The notes: generated by a model not told the origin, from the sequence alone. A stretch of 64,000 nt of DNA from Lytechinus variegatus (GCF_018143015.1 NC_054756.1:18869361-18933360), one strand, 5' to 3'. Counted from the first letter of the stretch, positions 1-12,790 are shown. Numbers and translations are program-made.

Positions 1-306
1 GCCTGCATGAAAATCAGCTGCTCTTGTTCAACAATTTCTTATGGATGTTGGCATCTCAGTAGGAGCTATTGAGCTGAGTAATGTGCCAAACTGTCACATT
101 TTGACAATCATTGACAGCTTTATTCATGCAAATTCTGTCTCAATCAGTTGTGATGAAATATCATTTTCCCCAATAGTCATGCACTTTGATAATGATAAAA
201 TGTGAAATGTGATGGTGAATATGCATCTATGTAAGAAAAAAAAATGTAAATTCAACCCAAATTTAGGTTCATTTTAACCAATATTTTGATTTTCATGTCA
301 AACATC
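1..306. other. AT-rich stretch, nothing recognised
   Basis: No open frame with protein-like content, no splice-bounded exon and no repeat structure were recognised here. Confidence 0.5.
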
Positions 307-314
307 ATATATGC

Positions 315-818
315 GGGGGGGGGGGGGGGCACTCGACCAAAAAAGTGGTGGGGGTGTGCAGCGGGCGAGACAAAAAACGGGGGCCTTGGAGCGGGCTTAT
401 TGTAAAAAGAAGGTTCCTTGGAACGGGCTTCAGAACGACAAATGTTTGTGAAAACGGGGGTCCTTGGAACGAATCGCCAGCGTGAGTGCGTATGCATCCC
501 TATGGAACGGTCATGCGTGCATGATGCAGCTAGCGCGGCCTCCTCTGGGTGAGCTCTGCGGCCGCTTTTCACCAAAATTGCAGCTCATTCAATGCGATCG
601 GAGCGGCGTAACGCAAATATGCGAAGCTTTGGAGCGGATTTCTCTCTTTTTTTCTCCATAAGAAGAAAATGCTATGCCTTGGAGTGGCTTTCTTTGTTCT
701 TTTTCTCAACAAGGCAAAAATGCTATGCCTTGGAACGGAAATTTGAGTGTGAAAATGGGGGTCCCCTCCGCGGCACATACCCACTATGCATTATATACTG
801 AGTGCTCCCCCCCCGGGC
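315..818. mobile_element. G-tract MITE with phrase CCTTGGARCGG
   Basis: A GC-richer block inside AT-rich DNA. The left end is a long G run followed by CACTCGACC and the right end is GAGTGCT followed by C and GGGC, so the termini are inverted copies (G-run then GCACTC). Flanking ATATATGC (307-314) and ATTTATGC (819-826) look like an 8-bp target-site duplication with one mismatch. Inside, the phrase CCTTGGARCGG or a close variant recurs near 385, 417, 462, 617, 679 and 730. The short open frames here are by-products of the phrases. No transposase is encoded, so the element is non-autonomous; its superfamily is not known to me. Confidence 0.65.
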
Positions 819-997
819 ATTTATGCTTCAATTTTCTTTGCTCATACACACAACCTCAAACATATTTTTCATTTTGATTGATAGGGACCTGTTCAGAATA
901 TTAATATTCATATATTTTGTTGATCAATATCTAATGGATGATTTGTATTTGAATAAAAAATAACACCCTCTCAGTCTCAAGTAAATGAATCATAATA

Positions 998-1427
998 GGT
1001 GGTTTCAAACCGCCTCGATCACAAGAATCCCGTTAAATTACGAGAACTTTTTTAGACTAAAAAATACCCATAAATTATTCCTGCATTCACACCGCCCCGA
1101 AACATACCCTTTCGGGATAAGTTCCCAAAGTTACAAGCATGCGCAGTATGGTCTGATAAGCAGGCAAGGCGCGAGATTCAAAATCACTAGCCCAGCAGCC
1201 ACCCACGCCGCTGCGCCCAACGACACGCTGGGCTAAAAGTTCCCGTTAATTGCTTTCACATTTCCAAAATACCTGCGACCTTGGAAAAATCCCCGCGAAA
1301 GTTCTCGTAATTTCGCCAAGTACCTACTATTTAGCGGGTATTTTCTTTCGGGGAAATTACGCATAGTTTGCTTTCACATTAGCAAAATACCTGGAACTGA
1401 CGAACTTCGAGGCGATCTGAAACCACC
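998..1427 (+). mobile_element. TA-flanked long-palindrome MITE, copy 1
   Basis: The element starts GGTGGTTTCAAACCGCC and ends with the inverted form GGCGATCTGAAACCACC, giving about 21-bp terminal inverted repeats. The left flank is TA. A second copy in the opposite orientation lies at 17293-17765 and matches along its whole length, which defines both ends. The 83-codon open frame inside reads across the element in both copies and has no protein-family features, so it is a shadow. TA target choice is shared by Tc1/mariner-type elements; the assignment is inference because no transposase is present. Confidence 0.75.
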
Positions 1428-2182
1428 TTATGATGATGATGTTTAACGTGAACATGCAGCATACATAATTGTACAGGTTACATCATCGACCTTAAAATAA
1501 ATTCCTAGCCTTTTATGATCATAAAGCTTATTTAAGTTCTTCATACATAGGTATCAAGTTTTAAGTGTCACTTCCGGTACTGATCTGTTTTTTATTGGAA
1601 TAAAGCAGGAGTCGTAACCAGAAAAAGAAATAAGAAAATTGTTTTCATTATCACTTTCAATCACATGTGTACAAGACAGGAAACCGTTGTTATGGTTTGA
1701 TTTCCCCCTTTTTTACAAAAGGAAAGCAGGAGAAACTCTGAAATCGTCTTATAAGGAAATTAACCTCAATTTCAGACTGTCTTTTATTATACTTTAAAAG
1801 AAATAATCAGTCAGTACACATCTATACTCTGTAAACTTTTCATCAAATTTATACAATTAAGAGTATGTTTTCTGCTCATTATATTCAATCTCTAAATAGA
1901 TTAATGTACATATCCAACACCTATAGGATCCCTCTCATTCAGTCTGTATCCTGGTAAAAGAAAATTTCATATCTTGGCTCTGATTTACTGTAATTTCCTA
2001 ATAAGGCAACATCCCAACAACTATAACTTTGAATTTTAAATTCATATCTTCAACAAGTGAGAATATAGATAATGAATATGCCATTAAATTTTTGACTGTA
2101 CCTTCAATGTGAGAGACCTATATTAAATCCAGTCTACCCAAACTATATTTTTTAGATCCAGTATTATTTCATTATACATCAA
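1428..2182. other. No gene seen
   Basis: AT-rich DNA without a convincing exon, RNA gene or delimited repeat. Confidence 0.5.
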
Positions 2183-2594
2183 CAGTCTGTTGTGACTTGG
2201 GTAAATCTTGATTTACATGATTAATTCAAACTAAAGATCATGATGGCCATTCTCTATGATAAATATTAATGTCATTAAATAGCTTCATGGTATAACTTCA
2301 CTATTTACTGGTTATATTGACCAGTTAATAGTATGTCATCTTGATAACATGGTATTGTGATCTTTAAGATGGTTTTCCTATTTGAGGTGAATTGTCCCAG
2401 GTGAGTCTAGCACTCCAGGAAAGACAAACGGATGCCAATCTTAGTCACCATGTCATTAAAGGTACACCTCAACTGGTCAATATATACCATGAAGCTATTT
2501 CATGATAATACTCTTTATCCAAGAGAATTGCCATCATGACCTTTAGTTTGAATAAATCACATAAGTCAAGATTTACCCAAGTCACAACATACTG
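2183..2594. repeat. Foldback repeat, arms about 130-145 bp
   Basis: The left arm (2183-2327) contains GTTGTGACTTGGGTAAATC, TTCAAACTAAAG and AATAGCTTCATGGTATA in that order. The right arm (2470-2594) contains the reverse complements in mirror order. The arms differ by scattered substitutions and by an insertion of about 20 bp in the left arm. The spacer is about 140 bp. A strong donor-like site (CAGGTGAGT at 2398-2406) falls in the spacer but no matching exon was found. This is probably an old palindromic MITE. Confidence 0.7.
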
Positions 2595-2869
2595 CCCAGT
2601 TAAAGCTTCAATGATACAGGGCATTTAAACATGACAATCTATTGATAGTCAATGCAAAGCTTTTTGCATCTGCTGATACTTTAAGAAAACTAGAATATTA
2701 GATTCTCATACAGTGAGCAACTTGCCATTTCTCTCCTTTTAGAGTTTTAGTAGCTGTTTTCTCTCAATTTTTTATAGCCTTTTTGTAGTTGTTTTGTAGC
2801 TCTTTTTTAAAAACTGCTAGTCAACAGCCCAAAACAGTGAATTTGGCCAATTTTGCACATCTTTGTAGT

Positions 2870-3300
2870 TGGGCCTATCTAGCTCCCTCTCTTGAGGATA
2901 TTTTTTCATTTTCATGCAAATCACTTACAAATATTTAAATATCAGAAAATTCAAACAAAGTTACAAAGAATTTATTGTGAAGTTTTTCAGCATATTCCAT
3001 GCTTGAAAAGCGTTTGATAAAGGAGAGAATGAGAGAGAAACAAAGCAAGTATCATCTAATATGCCAATCTAACAAAAGCGGAGTAGCTTTTGAAAAGCTT
3101 TTTTTCAACTGATGATTCTCTGAGGAATTAACACTATTCAAACCTTAGATATCTAGCGCCCTCTTTTGGGTGATGTTTTTATTTTTTTATGACAAAATTA
3201 CTTTTTGAGCATTATTTTACAAAGTTAGTGACTGGATATCAGGAAGTTACAAGCACACATCAATTTTATCTTTGAGTTTCCAACATATATTCCATGCATT
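2870..3300. repeat. Diverged tandem duplication, about 270-bp unit
   Basis: The segment from about 2877 (TATCTAGCTCCCTCTCTTG, then a T-rich tract, ATCAGAAA, AAGTTACAAA, CATATTCCATGC) is repeated in the same order from about 3150 (TATCTAGCGCCCTCTTTTG, T-rich tract, ATCAGGAAGTTACAA, ATATTCCATGC). The two units are strongly diverged. No coding content. Confidence 0.5.
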
Positions 3301-3399
3301 ATAACAGGAATAAATATAATATTTTTGTGGCACATTTTGGGGGAATTTTGAGTTCTGCTTTAAATTTTCAAAAGCAGGGCAGCAGTTTAATCTGAGGAA

Positions 3400-3540
3400 A
3401 TCATTTTGGTCCAGTGGATACCTTTCACACCGTATTGAACAAGCAGGCACAGGATTCAAATCCCTGCTTTGACATTCTTTTGCATGATCTACGGTACATT
3501 CACCACTATCTGTCCATCTGCTCTTTCATGGGTACCTGGC
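3400..3540 (+). mobile_element. tRNA-derived SINE (degenerate)
   Basis: An A-box-like word TGGTCCAGTGGATA near 3407 is followed about 44 bp later by a B-box-like word GGATTCAAATCC (3452-3463), the spacing of a tRNA polymerase III promoter. A folded tRNA is not obvious and the downstream body is not tRNA, so this reads as a SINE head rather than a functional tRNA gene. The 3' limit is uncertain. Confidence 0.5.
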
Positions 3541-4435
3541 TACATGTATGCTGTGTTTTGCTCAGTGCAATGCAGTTGGTACAATTCATTCGAACAATGC
3601 TCATAAAAACAAAGTTAAATGAAAAAAGAAAAAGCAAATCAGCTCATTTTTTGGATAATAGCAATAACCTTGAAGTATTGAGATATTTCCCCCTTTTAAC
3701 CAATTTCATACAAAAAAATAATACTTTTCATTAGTTTTCTTCATTATAATAGCTCATCCTACAAATTTTTTCAGCTGGCCTATATTATGTTCGTAGTTAT
3801 CATCATTGCTAGTTTGGCATTTTCCACTTTAAATTTGGATTTTTTTTGTTTGTTCAATGTCTGCAGAACGCTATATGAGTATCATGACTGCAATACGTGT
3901 CATGTCAACAATCTTTTTACCAGCAGAAAAGTTTAAGTGCAACCCGTAAGGTGTGCAACAGACAATAAACATCAGTGTAATACGAGATGATACGATCAGG
4001 TTTCTACAATCATCATTGTTGGAGTTTCATTGAAATGATATAGATTTCAGGATGTTTTAAATATTTTGTATATATTTTATGATTTTCTCCCCTAATTGTT
4101 ATACTTTTTCATGGTACATAGGTTCCTTGGTTCAACTCTTTAAAAGAAGTAATAGCAATTTGACCTGTATTTTTTTCACAAGGATGTACTTTATGGAATT
4201 GCAGCATGAAGGTTAGAAATATCAATGACAATTGATACCAAACTCCACAAAACTTGAAAACAAATTATGGAAGTGGCTTATCTGTGGTGCATGTTGAACC
4301 CCACCTCTCCTCTCACAAGCAATACCCCTCCAACAACAGTGCCCCCACCAACACGCTCGATGCTCCTGTCTCTCTCTCTCATATACTGCACTTCTTACCT
4401 CTCAAGTCACCTCCCTCCTTCCTCTTCTTCCCAAA
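3541..4435. other. No gene seen
   Basis: AT-rich DNA; short open frames only, none with recognisable protein features. Confidence 0.45.
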
Positions 4436-4740
4436 CAACACCACTACTATCACCACCGCTACCACCACCATCACCACCACCACCATAACCACCATCACCA
4501 CCACCACCACCACCATCACCACCTCCACCACCACCACCACCACCACCACCATCACCACCTCCACCACCACCACCATCAGCACCACCACCACCACCATCAT
4601 CACCACCACCATCAGCACCTCCACCACCACCACCATCATCATCACCACCACCACCATCATCATCACCACCACCACCATCATCATCACCATTACCATCACC
4701 ATCATCATCATCACCACCTCCACCATCACCGCCACCATCA
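4436..4740. repeat. (CAC/CAT)n trinucleotide tract
   Basis: About 305 bp of nearly pure CAC, CAT and CTC triplets. It has no stop codon in several frames on both strands and therefore yields long artificial Thr-, Val- or Gly/Asp-rich frames. No initiation context, splice sites or flanking domain support coding. Confidence 0.9.
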
Positions 4741-5585
4741 TTACTATAGTCTGCAGGCACAGACCCTGATTGAAACTTTGATTAACAAGTGAGTCTCCAA
4801 GTAAAGACTAGCACATACAAAACTTGCCTGAGCGAGAAGGCCTTAACTCACTACACAAGGCATTAATAGGCTGCCCATTCAGACCCTTAACGCGAGTGAA
4901 GGGTTTGCACATCACACCATCCCAACAGAAAATGAACACAAAACTAATTTTCATTCAACCTAATCCCATTATATTATCTGCTACAGTGAGATCCCTCTTG
5001 ATCATGTCTGAGATTTGTCTTCCAATTTCTCCTTGTTTCCCTGGGAGACTTGAATCCAATCATATACTAAATTGGTATAATTGGTTTGAACTTGTTAGGG
5101 TGCATTCAGAGGTACATGTATATCATTGAGTTCGAGATGTGATCTACCATGCATTATAAAACTGAAAGACAAACAAGTTGTGAAGACAGCTCAGTTTTGT
5201 AAAGTCCAAGTATGGATAGATGCATACATGTATTTGTAAGTTTGTAACTGTTCTTACATTTTTCAACATGTTATAACTGGCAGTGTTGATATTTCATGCA
5301 AAAAAATAATTTTTTAAAGGCATTAAGATCAAAGTTCCAATTTCACTTTTCACTCGGGGTAAAAAAGACAGCAACCTGTAAACTAATACAAAGATTTATA
5401 ATGTAATTAGACAGAGCCTTAACTGCTGTGTTAGAGAGCCAGTACATAGCTGCCAGCTCCTATATGAATTTTTTATAAGAAAGCATACATGTACATGTGT
5501 ATATGGGTAAAGGTACTTAAAAATAAATTACCAAAAGAGCAGAAAGTGAAAGAGGGAAATAAGTGTAGAGCAAATTTGCATTTTT
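4741..5585. other. No gene seen
   Basis: AT-rich DNA without delimited features apart from ACATGTAC-type words near 5110, 5229 and 5490. Confidence 0.45.
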
Positions 5586-5856
5586 GGGCCTCGTCTTACA
5601 AAGAGTTGCGATTGATCCAATCAATCGTAACTCCATGGAAATCCATCAGTGTTATAATTTTTTTCTACATGATATTTGCAAAATGTCCTTTGTAAACAAA
5701 GGAGATCACACCAAATTGTCAAGAAATCAATGAATTTATGGATATATACATTCATATCTAGAGAATTTTTGAACATGCATTTTATATGTTGACGTTGCTG
5801 GCTGTCCATAGTTGCGATTGATCGGATCAATCACAACTTTTTGTAAGATGAGCCCC
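5586..5856. mobile_element. MITE, TIR GGGCCTCGTCTTACAAAGAG
   Basis: The left end GGGCCTCGTCTTACAAAGAG continues into TTGCGATTGATCC; the right end is the inverted equivalent, running from GGATCAATCACAACTTTT to GTAAGATGAGCCCC. The TIRs are about 33 bp with a few mismatches. The 205-bp interior is AT-rich and non-coding. A transposase is absent. Confidence 0.75.
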
Positions 5857-7547
5857 AGAAGTATATACGGTAGGCTACCTGGTGAAGTTGTATTGGTAGT
5901 AAAGCAAATTTCTACAGAATTTTATTGTACACATGGATATTCTGTAGGTCAAGTTGAGTAATTGAGATCTTATACTGTTTGTCCTGCCATGTTTATAGAG
6001 TCATTCTCTGGTTAATCTATTTTGATCTCTCTTTTTTTTCTGATTCGTCTGCCTTGAGTCTGCCATTCCTTCCTTCCTCATCACATTCGTCCCTGTCAAA
6101 AACATGTTAGCCCCCCCCCCCCACCCTCAAATTGTCCATGTCAACGGGCAAATGTCCATTTCATCTCAAAGTAGATACATCACCATAGCAGAACTGCAAA
6201 GTTGGCGCCATTGCTGCCCCGGCAAGCATTTCATGAACAGATAGTCAGTGGTTTTCACAACAAGTGTTTTAAGCTACTGAAACCCTGGTTTCTGATTGGC
6301 TCAGAACAAAATAGTGAGTGGTAATGGCTAACTATTTGCTTTGAGAAAAGCTCCCTGAAAGAGCATCCATTCTTCATGTCCTTGTTGAGTTGTTGCATTG
6401 GACAATTATTTCTCTTTTCTCTCAAAACTGCCCGATCTGCAAATTGGCCCGATCTGCAAATTGGCGCCATTTAAATCTTCAGTGATGTAGTATTCCCGCA
6501 TGATTCAGAGATGGTGCTACCTATCGATGATGCTGCTTGTCTGACCAAAATAGATTATCGTTGTGGCTCATGAATTTTCGGCGAGACAGCTGCAGTTTTT
6601 ACCGGAATGCACTATTACATTAGAGGGGATACAGGATAAATGGGCTTGAACTTTCGGGTTCGTGAGCAAGAAAGAGGTGAGCCTTGTGGGAACCCTCATC
6701 TCAATTTTAAATCTGTAGAAAACAATGGAGGATGTCCTGTAGTTCTCCGTTTAGAATTTCAATGTATCATTGAAATGCTAATGACCAAATTTGACAAGAT
6801 ATCTCAATTTGAGAATAGAATTTTCAATCAGCATTGTATAAAGATTATACACAAAGCATGCATTATATAGTTGCAGTCAAGTCATAATGATGCATGAAAA
6901 ATAAAAAAATAAATACACTTGTGGTGTTTCCATCGAAATATGATGTTACTAGCTCCTGGGTTCCATTGCATATTAAAACTTTTGCCATATAAAACTGGCA
7001 ATTTTTTTAATGTGTGATTTTCAATGGCATGATTTTGTTTCCAAAGTTTTTGTCTATTTGCCTGAGTCTTTTTATGGCAAAAGTTTTCTGCAACGGGTGC
7101 CATGTCAGCCGATCTGTCTGTGCTATTGGCATTGAGCTAAAAATAATAAATTAAAAAAATATTAAAGATATTTTTTTCTATGTTCAGCTTTGCCATTGCT
7201 TTCCCCTTTATTTTCTCTCCATTTTTCTTCATTCTTTTTCACTTGTCATTCTTGATTTCATCTGAATTCCCTTCTACCTCATTCTGACAACACATGCTGT
7301 TGCCATGGTAACCGTGGCTCCAGCCCGTAGAGCACATACCACTTGAGACTGGGAAAAATAAAGGAGAATGGCAATGTCTTGAAGGAAAGAAAATCATAAT
7401 ATGGAAAGATTTCCAATAACCCATTGTGGGCTATTTCTCACGATTGGCAAACAATAGTTTCCTATTTACATAAGTTATCAAATGAAAGGTCCATTCTCCC
7501 TCATTGTCTCAGCCGTTGCCCTCTCTTTTTTAAATAATTGAAAAATT
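5857..7547. other. No gene seen; one fragment of a dispersed repeat
   Basis: The stretch around 6260-6365 (GCTACTGAAA, TTTCTGATTGGCTCAGA, GCTCCCTGAAA) resembles 17230-17280 plus 17775-17810 and, in reverse orientation, 11440-11510. It is therefore a degenerate dispersed repeat. A C run lies at 6112-6122. No exon was supported. Confidence 0.45.
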
Positions 7548-7931
7548 GCCGATTTGTCCACTGCCAACTCGTCCACTCACCACATGGTCTACCTTCATTT
7601 AGTCCAATGCCATTCCGTCCATCAACATTTCATCTGACAACCATTTGGTCCAATAACCATTTGGTCCAATCATCAATTTGTCTAATAACCAGTTCGTCTA
7701 TGACCATTTCGTCTCATAACCATTTGGTCTTTATACACATTTCATTTTTGATAATTTTGCCCAATTAACACTTAATCCAATTAGACCAAATGGTATATGG
7801 ACTAAATGGCTAGTCGACGGATAATCTGGTTATTAGACGAAATGGCAATTACACCATATGGATAGTGGACGAAATTGATGGTAGACCAAAGGATAGTATT
7901 TGGTATTTGGACGAATTGGCATTAGACCAAA
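7548..7931. repeat. Foldback of CCATTTGGTC / ACCAAATGG phrases
   Basis: The first half repeats variants of 'CCATTTGGTCCAAT' and 'TCGTCCA'; after the centre near 7770 the second half repeats the reverse complements (ATTAGACCAAATGG, GGACGAAATGG). The end GGACGAATTGGCATTAGACC mirrors the start region. The whole forms a large imperfect hairpin of about 384 bp. A second complete copy is at 59728-60033; half copies occur at 44358-44566 and, diverged, at 46600-46790. Non-coding. Confidence 0.75.
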
Positions 7932-10900
7932 AGAACATAAACCTCTTTCTTCCTGCCTGGCATTCTCCCCATCCCCCCCCCCCCCTTAGCCTCTCTAGCA
8001 TCTCATGATATTGTTTCACTTAAAATTTCTCTTAATTTTATATCATATATCTCTTTACTATCGGATGATGATAATCATGTAACGAAGGATTATGTTTGTA
8101 CATTTATCCCAACCACTCATACTTAACATGAAAATGAAGATCATATTTTATTGGTCGAAATAGACATGATATGATGCCTGGCAGCCGCTGTGCAGCACCA
8201 GATCAATAAGACTATATCCCTTTAATTGTTAAACGCCAAACAGGGTAGCAGCAACTCCCATCTTTTAATGTCTTCGGTTTCAATCTGACGTCTGTAGCAA
8301 AGCTATATGCTATTATTTGGGTTAGGTGTTTTTTAATGTTTACTCCCGTATCTCGTTTTATTCATACCATTTCCCTTCGTTTGGATAGAAGTAATGAATG
8401 TAGATTTATGACAATCCACTTTTCTAATTTGTGTACCCTTGATTTTACGGCATTATTAAAAGAGAGCCCTACTGGTAGTTGATATCAATTAAAATAACTC
8501 ACCAATGTGAGGTAACAAGACTAGGAATACAATAGTCTTGTTTGTGGCTCAGAACTATTACTGTATGAAACCTATTTTTAATAGGATGGCGTGAATATGG
8601 GAAAAGGAACTGTCTGTTTTTTTTTAGCTTGAATAAGTACTTTTATGATTCCAAGTAATTTTGGTATAAGGTAGGTGTGAAACACCTCAGAGATTGACTT
8701 CAAAGACCGTCAACTTGGTCTCCATACCCTCCAGAGTTGATAACTATTGGCAGATGTCCATTTCATGCCTGATTGAAGCACATTCGGAGGATAATCCTCT
8801 TTTCTCAAGTTCATTGATACATTTCAGACTTTTATGGGCTTATTACGTCCCGCAATCTGGTCGCTCTTCATCAGATTTCATTCAAATGAAGCGATTAATG
8901 CATCTGTAGTTAGAATACATAAGGTGCAGTCACACTTTCCAAAACCAATGTCAAATTGAGTGATGGTATATCATTGGTAATAATGCAATAGCTATCATCG
9001 GACTGGATTTTGCTCACTGAGTGTGGCTGCTGCATTATTATGAAGCTTTTGGCCTCTTTATCCGCGAATATCCAGGAGGGTTATCCTAGCAAGCCTTTAT
9101 TTACCCTAGAACATTAAAACAGATCTTTGTGACTCTTAATGAACATTGCATTCATGAGATACACAATGGAAAGTATACAATGAGGAGTTGGAATGCCCGA
9201 AGCAACTTCAAGATGACACATCGCTGTCAGATAAGGCACATAATGACTGCTCATTATACAACATGAGTAACATTAAAGTGACATAAATAGAGGGGTAGAG
9301 TTTTGGATGAGGGTTTGCTGGATTAAATTGTTAGAAAAAGAAATGAAGAATTCTCAAAGACTCAAGAGGTTTTTCACGAATTCACATAATTTCTTTTATC
9401 GTGTTCACCAAACTACAATGTATGATTTGATGATATTTGGGGGAATGAGGCCCACGATATAAAAGAATCCTATTATTATCAAGGTTTCAATAGTGAGTAT
9501 ATTGGTCACTGGCATCTGCATTTTGAGTGCCTAGGTACCTTCTGAGAAAAAAATTGTGGGTGCTGTTTTTAAATAGAAATCAATTCAAGGGGCATTTTAT
9601 CATTTACATTTTTTTTGGCTACAAGAGTCAGGAATATAGGCCTACGTGTATGCTGATACTGACACTACCAACCATGAAGCAATTTGTGCTCCAAGTTTAT
9701 AGTCATGTTAAAAATTCATGGAAAATATAACGAGCTGCCAAAAAGGTCAGTTTCTTTTTTCAATTGACATAAAGTTATCAATCTTAAAGACTGCTTATTC
9801 AAACATGGAAATCCATACATGTTATTTAGAAAGGAGTTTGAAAATACAGGTGTGTAGACTTACGGGCATACATGTCGACTTTTTCATGATTGGTATTAGG
9901 CAAAATTACATTGAATAAATAGGCCTATAATGTGACCTAACTGTTGACTACTTTCTATTCCGTTGGATTTTCTTATTATCTTATTTTTATCTTTCTGTAA
10001 TTATATTTCTACATTTTATGGTTATTAAATTTATTTACAATTGTACCTTATATATGTACTCAATACTGAACATTCATGTTCCTTTTTTTCTTCTCTTTAT
10101 TAATGGAAAAGATAAACCCACCCAGACAGAATGTCTGATTTTGGAACAATAATTCATCACAATCCAATTTTGAATGTCAAGCTTGTTTGATCTTTCGTCT
10201 ATATTGGAATAGATAGCAGCATAAAATTGTTAGAAATTCAGTGAACATTCTTCATGATCCTCAGACCACATTAGAATCATGTCTCTTCTTATTTTGCTAT
10301 TCAGTTTGCGGCTTTTTGAGAAACTTTTTGTTTTACTTTCGTCATTCATGAGGAAGTATAAGGAGCTGGTTGCTAGATGTTTGCAGTATAATCATTGTGT
10401 TCTTTTAACATGTAGTTAGTTTACTTATTTTTCAAGGCTGTGTTGAACAGCTTTGCACCCTCAATTTCAATGATTTGAAGAAAAAATCAGATCAGATGTG
10501 AAGAGAGATCAGCCAAATATTGGATTTCTTTCATAATTATTTTAACTGTTAAATCTCAAAATTTGTGAAATCAAATATATTAGTTTTGTGTTTAAATCCT
10601 CAAAGTTTGACTTTATATTAAGTATCCTGCGAGTCACTATTCAAAGGCGATTTGGAATTCTTTCAAATCCTTGGAATTTAGAGTGTTCAGAGGAAAATGA
10701 TAGAGGTTAAAAATCTTCATTATTGTGGCATATGTTTTGCATATGAATCAAGACACCATGCACCACAAACTGCATTTAACAGACAAAAAGCAACTTGTCC
10801 TAAAAGATCATTTGAATATCTTTGTTTAAACATTGAGATAAATATTCTCTTTAAAGGAAATCATTCAAATTCACATTCTAATTTTAATACAAGTTCTATG

Positions 10901-12309
10901 CACTTTTTCATTGTAATCTTGCACTACAGTCAGTACAGTGAAAATAGTGCGAATGTACTATCTTGCATTTAGTATGCTAATGCCTGCCCACATTATTCTA
11001 TGTTTCTTTTGATGAAAAGACCTACCTCATGACTACCAACAGCTAGTCTGCTCACACAGACGTTTTGTTTTCACACAATCTGCATAGCGCATAATGCAGA
11101 GTCTGAATTAGTGAGACTAGATTCACCATATAATGTGACTGCTATGGCGTCTAGTCTTTACTCTAGACATGGTGTAATAGGTCAAAGTGTCAAGACTAAA
11201 CCAATGGCAACGAGCTCACGACAGTCAATCATTTCAAAGTGGACCTAATGAATAGGGAATCTCTCCCGCAAATTTTTCAATTGCAAAAGTTCAATTGTAT
11301 TTGATGTCTGCAAAATTTGTTTCATGAGAGCTGCTCAGTTCAAGTAATCTGTGAGCTCTCCTTAAGCAAAAATCTGAATGATGATTTATATTTCCTTACT
11401 CTGTTGCTGCCAAAAAGCATCCTTCCTTCAGTATTGGCCATCATCTGGGAAACATTTCATGGAGCATGTTGCTCTAAGCCAATCAGATTCAATGATTTCG
11501 GTAGCTTGTAACAAATTAATAATCAGAGAACATCACCATTTGATTCATGAAAAGTTCTCCTCTTTTCATTTTGACTTCATGAAAATTTGTCGACCTCGGA
11601 ACACTTTGAGCTCTTCATTAATACCATTCTGATGCTGAATATTAGTCCACCCCCCCATAGTCAAAAGCTACCCAAAATTCAAAATTATGTTGTGTTTTTT
11701 TCTTATAATGATCATCCTATTGGTAAGTGCTTTCCAATAATGCAGCTTAAAATCCTAACAACTTTTTCTTTATCATGTTGTCTATGGGTTTCTTTGTGTG
11801 TGTTTTGATTGGGAAGGGGGGTGGTTATCACTTTAATGCAATGTCTAAAAATTTCATGTGCATGGTAAGGACATGATTTGAATGACCTCATTAAAGTGTA
11901 AGAGCCGACTGTTAATTAGTGAAATGACAGGGACCGTTCTCTGGATTGTGGAATGTCCTCATGGTCCTGAAGTGTGTCTGGATACCCAGGTACTGAAACA
12001 TGAAAAGACATTATGTATAGAAGAAGATCAAACAGCTTTGTGCTGGCCTTTACAGACAATAGTGTTGGGATATTTAATTAGGTGAAGCAATGCCTATTAT
12101 TAAGGTCTTCAGAATTATAATGACAGATTTATATTTTCTTTCCCTATGCTGTACTTGAGGAAAGATACATGTGGGAGTTATATCATCAGTGATGCACTGA
12201 TTAGGACCACCAAATAGAATTGCGTCCTATTTTTTCATGACACCCAGTTTCCACAATAATATAGCATTCATGAGGCGCCGATCTATCTAGTTGCCTATTA
12301 TATATTAAA
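7932..12309. other. No gene seen
   Basis: About 4.4 kb of AT-rich DNA. A stretch at 11882-12085 is open and less AT-biased, with a CAG-GTACTG donor-like end near 11988, but no convincing acceptor with matching phase was found. The 11440-11510 part is a fragment of the dispersed repeat also seen near 6.3 and 17.25 kb. The block 10990-11240 is GC-richer than its surroundings but could not be delimited. Confidence 0.4.
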
Positions 12310-12501
12310 GGCACTTGGTGCATTCAAGGAACTTGGTGCATTCAAGGAATTAATCCTGCTGGGTACCCATTCACCTCACCTGGGTCGGGTGCAGCACAGT
12401 GTGGATAAATTTCTTGCTGAAGGAAAACACGCCATGGCTAGGATTCGAACCCTCTGTTTGAAAGGTGAGAGTCAGAACCACTAGACCACGACGCGCCCAA
12501 T
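12310..12501 (-). mobile_element. tRNA-derived SINE, minus orientation
   Basis: On the minus strand the head contains TGGTCTAGTGGTT (A box, near 12477-12489) and GGTTCGAATCC (B box, 12441-12451) with tRNA-like spacing. The tRNA-like head is followed by a body with TTCAGCAAGAAATTTATCC and a tail in which CTTGGTGCATTCAAGGA occurs twice in tandem on the plus strand (near 12314 and 12333). This is a polymerase III-type retroposon, not a tRNA gene. Confidence 0.75.
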
Positions 12502-12530
12502 CGTAACATTCCTTTACTTTGTTTAACATG

Positions 12531-12790
12531 TGGGGGCGTCATGGTCAAGTGGTTATGACTCTCATCTTTCAATGTCAGGGACGTGGGTTCGTTTCCCGGC
12601 CATTGTTTGTTGTCCTTCAGCAAGAAATTTACCCACAATTTGCTGCATTCGACGGCCAGGGGCCCGTTGCAGAAAGAGTTGCCTTTAAACGCAAGCACAA
12701 AAATCAGTTGCAAGTCCTTAGAATTGGGTATACCTGGTAGGAAGAAATTCCTTGAATGCTGCTCCAGAGCACCTGCGCAGCACAGTTAAA
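12531..12790 (+). mobile_element. tRNA-derived SINE, plus orientation
   Basis: The same SINE family as 12310-12501, but in the opposite orientation. The head has ATGGTCAAGTGGTTATGAC (A box) and GGGTTCGTTTCCC (B box, about 12586-12598). The body again carries CTTCAGCAAGAAATTTACCC and the end has ATTCCTTGAATGC. The interior from about 12659 (GGGGCCCGTTGCAGAAAGAG) to 12722 looks like a different repeat inserted in, or recombined with, the body. Confidence 0.7.

Noticed and set aside
985..1236. A conserved open frame shared with 17527-17913 on the other strand, which looks like a protein family
   Set aside because: Both copies lie wholly within the same MITE. The similarity is explained by DNA-level copying, and no domain or start context is present.
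2398..2406. Strong donor CAGGTGAGT as the end of an exon
   Set aside because: It lies in the spacer of a foldback repeat and no open frame with an acceptor precedes it in a consistent phase.
4254..4769. Long Thr-, Val- and Gly/Asp-rich open frames on both strands
   Set aside because: They are translations of the (CAC/CAT)n tract.
11882..12085. A 67-codon frame with less biased composition and a CAG-GTACTG donor, considered as an upstream exon of the membrane-protein gene
   Set aside because: No good acceptor gives the phase needed to reach the exon at 14491, and no domain is recognisable.
12425..12610. Functional tRNA genes, based on good A and B boxes
   Set aside because: No complete cloverleaf with an acceptor stem is apparent, and both continue into a shared non-tRNA body, which is diagnostic of SINEs.
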